A stretch of DNA of 64,000 bases from Anisus vortex. Lineage: Eukaryota; Mollusca; Gastropoda; Planorbidae. The notes under the pieces were generated by a model, which was not told the DNA's origin, ran no database searches, and saw nothing but the letters and a program-made list of their open reading frames with translations. Made by a program: the position numbers and the translations under genes. Position 1 is the stretch's first letter. Every line of letters begins with the position of its first letter. Below are positions 57,023-64,000 of the stretch, one piece after another. Location of the stretch: the NCBI GenBank assembly GCA_949126835.1, contig OX421494.1:21082196-21146195 (forward strand), given 5' to 3'.

Positions 57023-60000
57023 CTGAGGAAATAAAAGAACATCTTTATATTAGTGCTGAACACATAGCTTTCACGCATTTTGGTACTTTGTTGAAGTATA
57101 TAGCTATCAAATGTCACTAAACTATAGCCCGCGCGCAGAATCAGACCCACCCGTTTCTTTTACTTTGCACACCAGTGCTTACAATGCTTAATGTGCAATG
57201 TGCATCTGACGATTTTTTTTTTCAAGCTAGAAAGGCCCTCAACAGAATCCGAGGCACAATAATTTTGGAATCTGTTTATAGTGCCTGAAGACCCCTGTTT
57301 TGAAGTTAATATCGCTTTCAACATTTGTTTACAAGGGGGGTCGGGCTATGCTCTAGTATGAATTTTGTTGTGATTAATGCGAGTTATGCGTCGCGGGGAA
57401 GGAAGATTTTAATGGCGAAAGCACAATTAAATTTGTCAGTGTGGATGCAAACAGCATAGGTCAAGTGAGGTGGAGGGTAGGGGCAGCAGACCCACTCTGA
57501 AATGGTGAACTCTAAGACTTCGGGAAGTCCCATGATTCAAAAAAAAAATTTTGTTTAAATCCGACGCTACCAAATTGCATCTGCACAATGACGATAGTTT
57601 AGCATATTTTGTATTTTAAAATTAAAGGCTATTTAAAAGTATCCCATCGGGACAAATCGATTCATAGGGCCGGTGGAGCAGCGTTCACCAGTTTCTGTCG
57701 CCACGGCCTACTAGGGGATTGTGTGGCCAGCCGCCTTTAGGCCTACTTTACACCAATTCAAGTCAGGTACCCGGGAAATAATTCCAGCCTTCGCCAGGTT
57801 TCGAACCTAGGACCATCGGTAGGCCAGCCGTGCGCACTCTCGCTCGGAGACCGTGCCCCGTAAATGGCTATTTGTTTTAAATTAATTACAAAAAAAAAAA
57901 GTATTTCAACCCATACGGACAAAAAGTGAATAGTTTCTGCGTTTGTGTGTGTATAAGAATGTGTTTGGTTTGAAAAACTTGATGCTTACCTGTAGATCTT
58001 CTTGAAGATGAGTATATAACACATTGCCATGGTGAACAGTGGGGTCCCAATCAAACACACCGAAACGATGATCGTGTAGGAAAAACTGGCTGTCCGATCC
58101 CAAATGCACTGATTACTCTTCTTATCAAATGTATGTCGACCCCATCCTGTAACACAATGTTTAAATAACACCATTAGTATATTTATAACTACCGTAACCG
58201 GTATTACGTTTCAATGATATATCATCAATATAAACATATTATTTTTAATTAGCCAATTCTATTGTTGTTGTTTTATCTTTCAAAAATGTCAATCTATCTG
58301 AGTAGGCTACGTTGTAAAATATATATCAAAAAAGTTAAATTTTTGTGTTAACATTATTTTTATTTATTACCAGTACGATCCAATTATAGTAGGCCTATAA
58401 AATCATCTGCCTTTTTTAGATGTTTTTTTTTTTAAGTGCTTTTTATGGGGGGGGGGGGGGGGGGGGGTTAGGATCTTAAGATCTTTCTTGTAATATTTAT
58501 CTAACGTTAAGTAATCAGTATATACCAGTGAAAGATTATATGTCTAACGTTAAATACTCAATTTAAACCAGTGAAAGCCTATATGTCTAATGTTAAATAC
58601 TCAATTTAAACCAATGAAAGCCTATATGTCTAACATTAAATACTCAGTTTAAACCAGTGAAAGCCTATATGTCTAATGTTAAATACTCAATTTAAACCAG
58701 TGAAAGCCAATTATGTCTAATGTTATTTAAACCAGTGAAAGCCTATATGTCTAACCTAACGGTAATAGACTACTCAGTTTATACCAGTGAATGTCTAGTT
58801 TAGTAGTCTAACATGTCAAGTGCATTGTACTAACCGATGATATTTGGAAACTCAAAGAAAAAGGCGATGACCCAAGCGGTGATACACATTAGGGTACAGA
58901 GTTTTTTGGTGAAAATACGATTGTAGAACAAGTTGTGACACACAAATACATACCTATTGACACAGATAAAAAACAACAACTCACTATTAATACTTTGGAA
59001 AAATATTATTTAAGGACTTCTTGTTTTTACTAATAAATAATATTGCTAGCTATAAATCCGTCTAGTTTAGGCAAAGCAAGTCTACAAATGGATTTCGTGT
59101 TAACTTAAAAAACAGTCTAACAGATTACGTTTGTGCACACAAACTTATATTAGACTACCTCTTCAATTATATAATATCTATTGAAATGGTTCAGTTATAC
59201 AGAATACCTGTTAAAAAATCTAACATACTAGCCTGTCCATTAAAGCTAAGGTTGCAGACTTCCTAATGAAACTATTGAATGTTACAGACTACCTTTTAAA
59301 ACTAGTAACAAATTAACTATTGAATGTTACAGACTACCTTTAAAAACTTAATAACTATAATGAACTATTGAATCTACCCGTTGAAACTATCGAAGGTTAC
59401 AGACTACCTGTTAAGACTCGCCAATGTAAGACTGAGGAAGGCGCAGAAGCATGATGTCAAACACATGATAGCCACGGTCTCACACAGGAAAGGCTTATCA
59501 TTGAACCAGGCCTCACCTTTCAAAACAGCTGAAAGTTGAACCATTAATGTTTTTAATATATAGACTTTACATTTGCCCCATCCCCCTTTAATTACACAGC
59601 ACACAGCTTTATAATATAATATAATACATTTAACATAGGCCTAAATTCACGTTCACAATAACAGTAAATGTGTATAGAGGGTTCAATGTGTTCGTATATT
59701 AGCTTACTCTACCTATGACACACATAGGGTCAGCTATGGAAGCAACACACAGGTCAGCCAATGCCAGGTTGATGTTGAAAATGAATCCAGTTTTCCTGAG
59801 GCTCTTGAAGCAAGCGCTGGAAACCAGGATTAGAACGTTGCCTACAGAGCCGATGCCAAGAGCCGAGATCATCAACGTCACGTAAATCAGTGCCATTGGG
59901 AAGTTGGTCTCCACTAAAGGTGGTTGCTATGGCAGAAACACATTTATTGGTAACAATTAAAGAAAGATTGATGCCTATTCTTCTTTCACTGCCTATGCAA

Positions 60001-61283
60001 ATCGCATGTCTTTCATTTGTGTCAGGAAAATACAGTTTATCATTAAAATAAAACATCAACGGCTGAAATGACACAGGACAGAGCCCACCATGGATTTTTT
60101 GAACAGCATTCATCCTTAATTTCCACATCTAATTTCACTTATCAGAGCCATGTATGATCGCGAACACCTTCCCCATAAAAGGAATAGCATTTACAACGAT
60201 TCGAACGAGAGATTTGCAATGGAGACCCACAGCCCATTACGATTTTTGCTTGGAAAAAAAAAAGGATATTTAATTCAAGGATTCTAAGAAGGAAAAAAAA
60301 GATTTATTTTAGGGGGAGGGATGTAGAGAACATGATGAGCTATGGTTCGCTTTGGGTTTTGGGTTCTGGCATATGACAAAACAGGATAATTCCACATTGA
60401 CCATAGGCCATTTCCATGTCGAACCACATCATATGGGTATTCGACTTACGTTAGGGGAAAACTAAAACGGTTTGATATTTTGCTGGCCACACTGTTCTTT
60501 TGCTTGTAATTGTTTGGATCGTCTTAAAAAAAGAAAACATCAACAAAACTTTCAAAATACACATTCAAACACAAAATACACATTCAAACACAAAATACAC
60601 ATTCAAACACAAAATACACATTCAAACACAAAATACACATTCAAATACAAAATACACATTCAAATACAAAATACACATTCAAACACAAAATACACATTCA
60701 AATACAAAATACACATTCAAATACAAAATACACATTCAAACACAAAATACACATTCAAACACAAACTACACATTCAAACACAAAATACACATTCAAATAC
60801 AAAATACACATTCAAACACAAAATACACATTCAAATACAAAATACACATTCAAACACAAAATACACATTCAAACACAAAATACACATTCAAATACAAAAT
60901 ACACATTCAAACACAAAATACACATTCAAATACAAAATACACATTCAAACACAAAATACACATTCAAACACAAAATACACATTCAAATACAAAATACACA
61001 TTCAAATACAAAATACACATTCAAACACAAAATACACATTCAAATACAAAATACACATTCAAACACAAAATACACATTCAAACACAAAATACACATTCAA
61101 ATACAAAATACACATTCAAATACAAAAGAATTCAATTATCATGTAATGCTGTAAAGAAATCGAATAGGAGACCTGTATCTTTTTCATAGTTTCGCCTTCC
61201 ACATCCGCGGCATTATCTAGGGCAGTTACTGGCAACAGGCTAAAGTCAGTTACATTCTGAATGCTGCAATTAAGTTGAGTTAT
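56614..61283 (-). CDS. Rhodopsin-class GPCR, melatonin-receptor-like/moody-like (six exons, 5' partial)
   Basis: Joining minus-strand exons 61283-61173, 59926-59713, 59528-59408, 58953-58835, 58146-57990 and 57022-56614 gives one frame of 376 residues with consistent phases (0,1,2,1,2). The N-terminal part has two N-glycosylation sites (NCS 5-7, NVT 10-12). TM1 has GSVGN (N67), TM2 LALAD (D95), the first loop W116, and TM3 starts at C124, which can bond to C202 of loop 2. TM3 ends with NRY (148-150) in place of DRY, followed by VFVCHNLFY, close to melatonin receptors (NRYxxICHSLxY). TM5 has P224, TM6 LWTP (281-284), TM7 NFVVY (316-320) in place of NPxxY. Cysteines 337 and 340 could be lipidated. 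It is expected to act at the plasma membrane through G proteins; the ligand is unknown. The first exon with the start codon was not found. Confidence 0.88.
57634..57862 (-). repeat. tRNA-derived SINE in GPCR intron 5
   Basis: Same family as 41085-41335. The head reads on the minus strand (gcacggtctccgagcgagag, B box ctaggttcgaaacctgg). The tail is gattcatagggccggtggag (plus strand). It has the same orientation as the receptor gene. The A box carries a small insertion relative to the other copy. Confidence 0.75.
57990..58146 (-). CDS. GPCR exon: loop 2 and TM5
   Basis: Acceptor ttacag at 58147, donor ACAG|GTAAGC at 57990. Encodes WGRHTFDKKSNQCIWDR (loop 2 with the conserved cysteine) and TM5 (LIGTPLFTMAMCYILIF). 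Entry phase 1, exit phase 2. Confidence 0.9.
58447..58467. repeat. G21 homopolymer in GPCR intron
   Basis: An uninterrupted run of about 21 G on the plus strand (C on the transcribed sense strand), 300 bases from exon 58146. Confidence 0.9.
58497..58795. repeat. 43-bp minisatellite in GPCR intron 4
   Basis: About six to seven units of tatgtctaatgttaaatact plus caatttaaaccagtgaaagc and cta. The unit drifts (aacgtt, aatgtt, aacatt; caattt, cagttt), and one unit is shortened (tctaatgttatttaaacc). It ends about 40 bases before the exon at 58953-58835. Confidence 0.85.
58835..58953 (-). CDS. GPCR exon: loop i2 and TM4
   Basis: Acceptor tcaatag at 58954, donor ATCATCG|GTTAGT. Encodes YVFVCHNLFYNRIFTKKL and TM4 with the conserved W (ITAWVIAFFFEFPNIIG). 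It is too short to stand out as an open frame but continues both neighbours in phase. Confidence 0.88.
59222..59415 (-). repeat. Repeated copies of the exon-3 splice-donor sequence
   Basis: On the minus strand the exon ends AACAG|GTAGTCTGTAAC. The phrase aggtagtctgtaac, followed by attcaatag, recurs in the intron at about 59333-59320 and 59289-59276, with a weaker aggaagtctgcaac near 59259-59246. The units are about 45-70 bp long and degenerate. The duplicated block covers the donor and the start of the intron but little coding sequence. Confidence 0.7.
59408..59528 (-). CDS. GPCR exon: loop e1 and TM3
   Basis: Acceptor actttcag at 59529, donor AACAG|GTAGTC at 59408. Encodes VLKGEAWFNDKPFLCETVA and TM3 to the NR of NRY. 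Copies of the donor sequence recur in the following intron. Confidence 0.9.
59713..59926 (-). CDS. GPCR exon: TM1 and TM2
   Basis: Acceptor tgccatag at 59927, donor GTCATAG|GTAGAG at 59713. Encodes QPPLVETNFPMALIYVTLMI (TM1 start), GSVGNVLILVSS, the KTGFIFNINLALADLCVA helix 2 and DPMCVI. Confidence 0.9.
60554..61128. repeat. 19-bp minisatellite, about 30 units, GPCR intron 1
   Basis: Unit aaaatacacattcaaacac with a C/T variant (caaacac or caaatac) arranged irregularly. All plus-strand frames stay open for over 200 codons because 19 is not a multiple of three and the unit lacks stops in all frames. The array ends 45 bases from the N-terminal receptor exon. Confidence 0.92.
61173..61283 (-). 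CDS. GPCR exon: extracellular N-terminus
   Basis: Acceptor tttttttcag at 61284 and donor ATACAG|GTCTCC at 61173. Encodes 37 residues (ITQLNCSIQNVTDFSLLPVT, then ALDNAADVEGETMKKIQ) with two glycosylation sequons. Phase 0 on exit fits the next exon. The donor is weaker than the others. An internal ATG (residue 33) could be an alternative start. Confidence 0.7.
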
Positions 61284-61451
61284 CTGAAAAAAAATATATT
61301 ACACTACACTTAGGCCTAATGTTTAAACCACTGTTTATATTTCATATAAACAGATTTCTAATAGCAGTCTGCTAACACATTTGTTAGTAGCTCGCGCCGT
61401 GTCTTCTATCTTCATTTATCTTCAACCTCTCGGATTGGACATAGCTTAGGA

Positions 61452-62253
61452 CAGGGGTCAGGAAGCTTTTTGTCTGAGAGAGCCATGGACATAACGTATT
61501 TTGAAAAGTAATTCTGTGAGAGCCATACATTATGTTTAAAACTAAAAAATCAAGTAAATGTGTGCATTTTGTGTAATTTCAACACTAAAAGTAAGCTTAC
61601 AATAATTATGTCTCTGAATTCCTGTTAATAACACTGTTATGCTGTTGCTAATCAATAATGAGTATTTCTTACCATTAATGCGACTTCTGGTGCTGCAATG
61701 CAATTAATATGTAGATCAAAGGCGTCTAAAGTCTAAAGAAACATTTTTTTAATAATCAAACAATTGTCTGCGAGCCAGATACTGCCACCAATTGAGCCAC
61801 AAGGTTTATAACTAGTGAATATTCCCAATTGACAAGAGTAACACCATTAGTCAAATCATTAAACCTAGAAACACTAGAGGACAGAAGGGCAAAGAGTAAA
61901 GTAGTAATAATACATAAGGCATTAAACTCTAATTTAGAAATACAACCCAAAAAACAATGTTGCAAAGCTCAGATAAACATAAAGACAAAAACACCGTCCT
62001 TGTCCCTTATGCGAGAACAAATGCATATAAGTACTCTTTCTTCCCGAGTGGCATTCGGGCATGGAATGGGTTGCCTGAACAAACCAGGAAAACCAATAAC
62101 CTAACATCCTTTAAAACATTAATAAAAATGCAAGACTAGACTCGGACCACGGATGAGCGTAGGGCGCAATAATCTTCTTTATAGAAGGAGCGTCTGTAAT
62201 GTATAAGATAAGATAAGACAACTGGCTCGCGAGCCATAGGTTCCCGACCCCTG
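61452..62253. mobile_element. hAT-like element containing a LINE insertion
   Basis: Ends caggggtcaggaagctttt (61452) and aggttcccgacccctg (62253) are inverted copies with a few changes. A word related to gagagccat is near both ends (gagagccatggacataacg; tcgcgagccatagg). The flanks gcttagga and acctaagg agree at only 4 of 8, all differences being transitions, so the duplication is decayed. A LINE tail occupies about 61800-62217. Confidence 0.6.
61800..62217 (+). pseudogene. CR1/jockey-like LINE C-terminal tail and 3' UTR
   Basis: Frames carry VTPLVKSLNLETLEDRRAKS with KVVIIHKALNSNLEIQ, and after a shift YARTNAYKYSFFPSGIRAWN followed by GLPEQTRKTNNLTSFKTLIK. This is the typical end of CR1/jockey-like polymerases (FFP-I--WN-LP). 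The 3' UTR has gggcgcaataatcttcttta and ends in a taagataagataaga tail. One frameshift separates the two parts. Confidence 0.8.
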
Positions 62254-62294
62254 ACCTAAGGCCTAGAGTCTACGAGGTTAAAAAAGCAACTCTT

Positions 62295-62598
62295 TTATCT
62301 GTTACAGACGCTCCTGAAAAACAAAAGATTATTGCGTCCTACGTTCATTCGTAGTTTGTTTTTTAATAGTTTTTTTTTTGTTGCATTTTAATCAGGGTTA
62401 TTAATGACGTTAAAATGTTGGATTTTCCTGACGTGTTAACGCAACCCATTCCACGCCCCATAACCATTAGGGAAGAATGAGAATTTATACAAATTTCTCC
62501 TTGCCTATCAAACTTTATTTTCTAAATGTCCGTCACTCTAAATGTTTGATGAGATTCTTATGTTGTATTTTCTAAGTTAGAATTTCAGTACTTGGTTG
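62295..62598 (-). pseudogene. CR1/jockey-like LINE tail, inverted third copy
   Basis: On the minus strand the 3' UTR block (ggacgcaataatcttttg, gaagcgtctgtaac-like) and the decayed words MGRGMGCVN and NILTSLITLIK correspond to the copies at 61800 and 22755. It lies tail to tail with the 61800 copy. A MITE is inserted at its far end (62599). Confidence 0.6.
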
Positions 62599-62792
62599 CA
62601 GTGGCGAAGCTAGGGGAGGGGGAGGGGGGTCCAAATTCGAAAGTCCCCCCGGGCCCTACTTGAGAGGAGGCCCCCAAAGGAGTGTCCGAATTGTTGTTTT
62701 TTCATGACATAATGTCGAATGTCAAAATGCAGGGGCCCCTAAAGAGGCCAAGCCCCCCTCCCCGGGCCCCCAAATCCCTAGCAACGGCACTG
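62599..62792. mobile_element. 194-bp hAT MITE, CAGTGGCGAAGCTAGGG end
   Basis: Left end cagtggcgaagctagggg (62599) and right end ccctagcaacggcactg (62792) are inverted copies. The flanks cttggttg (62591-62598) and cttgattg (62793-62800) match at 7 of 8. The ends are like those of the ZMYM1-like hAT at 41776-46753 (cagtggcgtagctaggg), so this may be a short relative mobilised by that transposase. The interior is very G/C-rich and non-coding. Confidence 0.85.
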
Positions 62793-62799
62793 CTTGATT

Positions 62800-63520
62800 G
62801 ATTCATTACACACTGATCTATATCATTTTTGGGGGGTTTTCCGTTTTTTTTAAAACACTATAAAAAAAAACCTGAGTTGCCGTTATAATATAGAAGAAGG
62901 GTAGGTTAATACGGCCCAAAGATTCGCGTGTGGATCGTGCATCTGCAGTAGAGTGCGGTTCATGTCGGCCTCATGCGTGCCCATACAATTCTTTCAAGTA
63001 ATTCTGTATTATCTCTCTAAAAATTGTATAGGCCTTTTTTATACCACTTGCCCGATCTACACAATACAGCTATAGATATCTAGATCTAAGTGTCTTTTTC
63101 AAAAGTATAACCATAAAAACAATTGTTTTTGTATACAATTATTCTCTTATAAAAATGTATTTACCAATAGTAGTCTATTTTTAATGCGTTCACAGGATAT
63201 ATATAGATTTGTTTGTTAAAAGTCAGGGATGTTTTTGTTGGCATTGTTAAACTTGTCATGAATTGTTAGACTTGTCTTTTACGTCAAAGATTAAATTCGA
63301 GGGGCTTGCATCGTGTCGTGATATTTGCTTCCTTGTTGCTTAACGCCGATTTCATGGTTATGTACAAGTGTAGTATCCGCTTTTTAATCTATCTAAATGT
63401 TAGTGTTACCGACAGTGTACAACATTGGGCAACAGGCAAAAGGCCTTTAGCGTCATATTTCTCCTATAGACTCTTTTGCTCCACCTGACTTGAACTCCGA
63501 TTTGAAACGAGAGCTGAGAG
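62800..63520. other. Non-coding stretch
   Basis: No gene is supported. The missing first exon of the receptor could lie here or beyond the window, but I see no convincing signal-peptide-like exon. Confidence 0.4.
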
Positions 63521-63522
63521 TA

Positions 63523-63705
63523 TTATTCCCTTATAGCTCTGGACAAGAACTCTGCCGTGCGTTTGGGCACGTCTAAATCTCCATAGAGAACAGTGGAAAG
63601 TGGGACTCCCGTCCCATCTCCTCGATAACAGACGAGACGGGGGCACTCCCGCAGGATATGCTCCACTGCCTCCTCCTCCTCCCTACAGTGGCGACTACGA
63701 AGTTA
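63523..63705 (-). pseudogene. LINE C-terminal fragment with HC...E-VEHIL-ECP motif
   Basis: The minus-strand frame reads RHCREEEEAVEHILRECPRL, then VCYRGDGTGVPLSTVLYGDL and KRTAEFLSRAIRE before TAA at 63523-63525. The C/H-rich block followed by E-x-V-E-H-I-L-x-E-C-P is the usual C-terminal element of I/jockey-type LINE polymerases with an RNase H domain. The frame is closed just upstream by a stop, so it is a truncated fragment. Confidence 0.7.
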
Positions 63706-64000
63706 GGTCGGAACATGTTCTACCTAGCTGTGTCCCTCAATGACATTAACTAAACAGAAAGGACGACGAAATAAAGAAAAAAACTGACGAAACGCTTAGT
63801 AGCCTACGAGAGATGCAAAGAGAAAACTATATAGGCCTATATAACTAATTAGATGGACAGTATTTAACTATGCATAGCATACGTCGCTTTATAGCACTAC
63901 ATGTATTTAGCTTTCGATTTATGTTAATTATTTTACGGTCATCAACTGAATTTTCTACCCTCGAGCATTGGGCTCGGTGGTGTGATAAAAGAAGAGTGGG
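63706..64000. other. Non-coding stretch to window end
   Basis: No gene is supported. Confidence 0.45.

Noticed and set aside
56674..57034. Open frames on the plus strand across the receptor's last exon
   Set aside because: Antisense shadows of a well-supported GPCR exon with clear motifs on the minus strand.
60554..61128. Short regularly repeated units that could suggest a CRISPR array
   Set aside because: Units are contiguous without unique spacers and the DNA is animal; it is a minisatellite.
60472..61189. Two overlapping open frames of over 220 codons on the plus strand
   Set aside because: They are produced by the 19-bp minisatellite, which lacks stops in all plus-strand frames; the peptides are pure repeats and lie antisense in an intron of the receptor.

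Overview
The window is AT-rich animal nuclear DNA with no prokaryotic features. It has intron-containing genes with GT-AG junctions, dense transposon remnants, tRNA-derived SINEs, LINE 3' ends, minisatellites and long homopolymers. The LINE tails, the SINE type and the very frequent octamer TAGGCCTA remind me of heterobranch gastropods. I hold mollusc as likely and sea slug or snail as plausible; this is recognition from memory, not a search result.

Only two host genes can be supported, both on the minus strand. At 33284-34044 lie two coding exons of a C7orf50-like protein with a WKF domain (190 residues when joined, close to the usual length of the family). At 56614-61283 lies a rhodopsin-class G-protein-coupled receptor of the melatonin-receptor-like/moody-like group. 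Six exons were recovered with matching splice phases, giving 376 residues, with the 5' start not found. Its introns carry a 19-bp minisatellite, a 43-bp minisatellite, a SINE, and a set of repeats that copy its own exon-3 splice donor.

The rest is a transposon graveyard, densest at 36-52 kb. Several insertions are delimited to the base by inverted ends and target-site duplications. A 4978-bp ZMYM1-like (DUF4371) hAT element at 41776-46753 holds a second hAT element (41964-43769) and a piece of an RTE-type LINE. A related hAT lies at 50198-52451, and a GTF2IRD2-like hAT at 38059-39445. A hAT non-autonomous family has three copies (1-1065, 41964-43769, 47332-49732), the last interrupted by a 324-bp insertion whose empty site is visible in the first copy. 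Three elements (15374-17779, 30108-30563, 32510-33177) have hAT-like ends but 6-bp target duplications. Two Helitron-like elements sit head to tail without a spacer (40175-41049), each carrying a tRNA-like segment. A nested fold-back element lies at 36065-37220.

Region by region: 1-1065 hAT copy; 1-15 kb mostly single-copy non-coding DNA with minisatellites, one LINE tail with perfect duplications (12424-12718) and small MITEs; 15.4-20 kb 6-bp-TSD hAT, tandem 725-bp duplication and a LINE tail; 20-32 kb mostly non-coding with minisatellites and one LINE tail; 33-34 kb C7orf50-like gene; 35-52.5 kb nested transposons; 52.5-56 kb non-coding plus a GC-rich dispersed repeat; 56.6-61.3 kb receptor gene; 61.4-63.7 kb LINE and hAT fragments.
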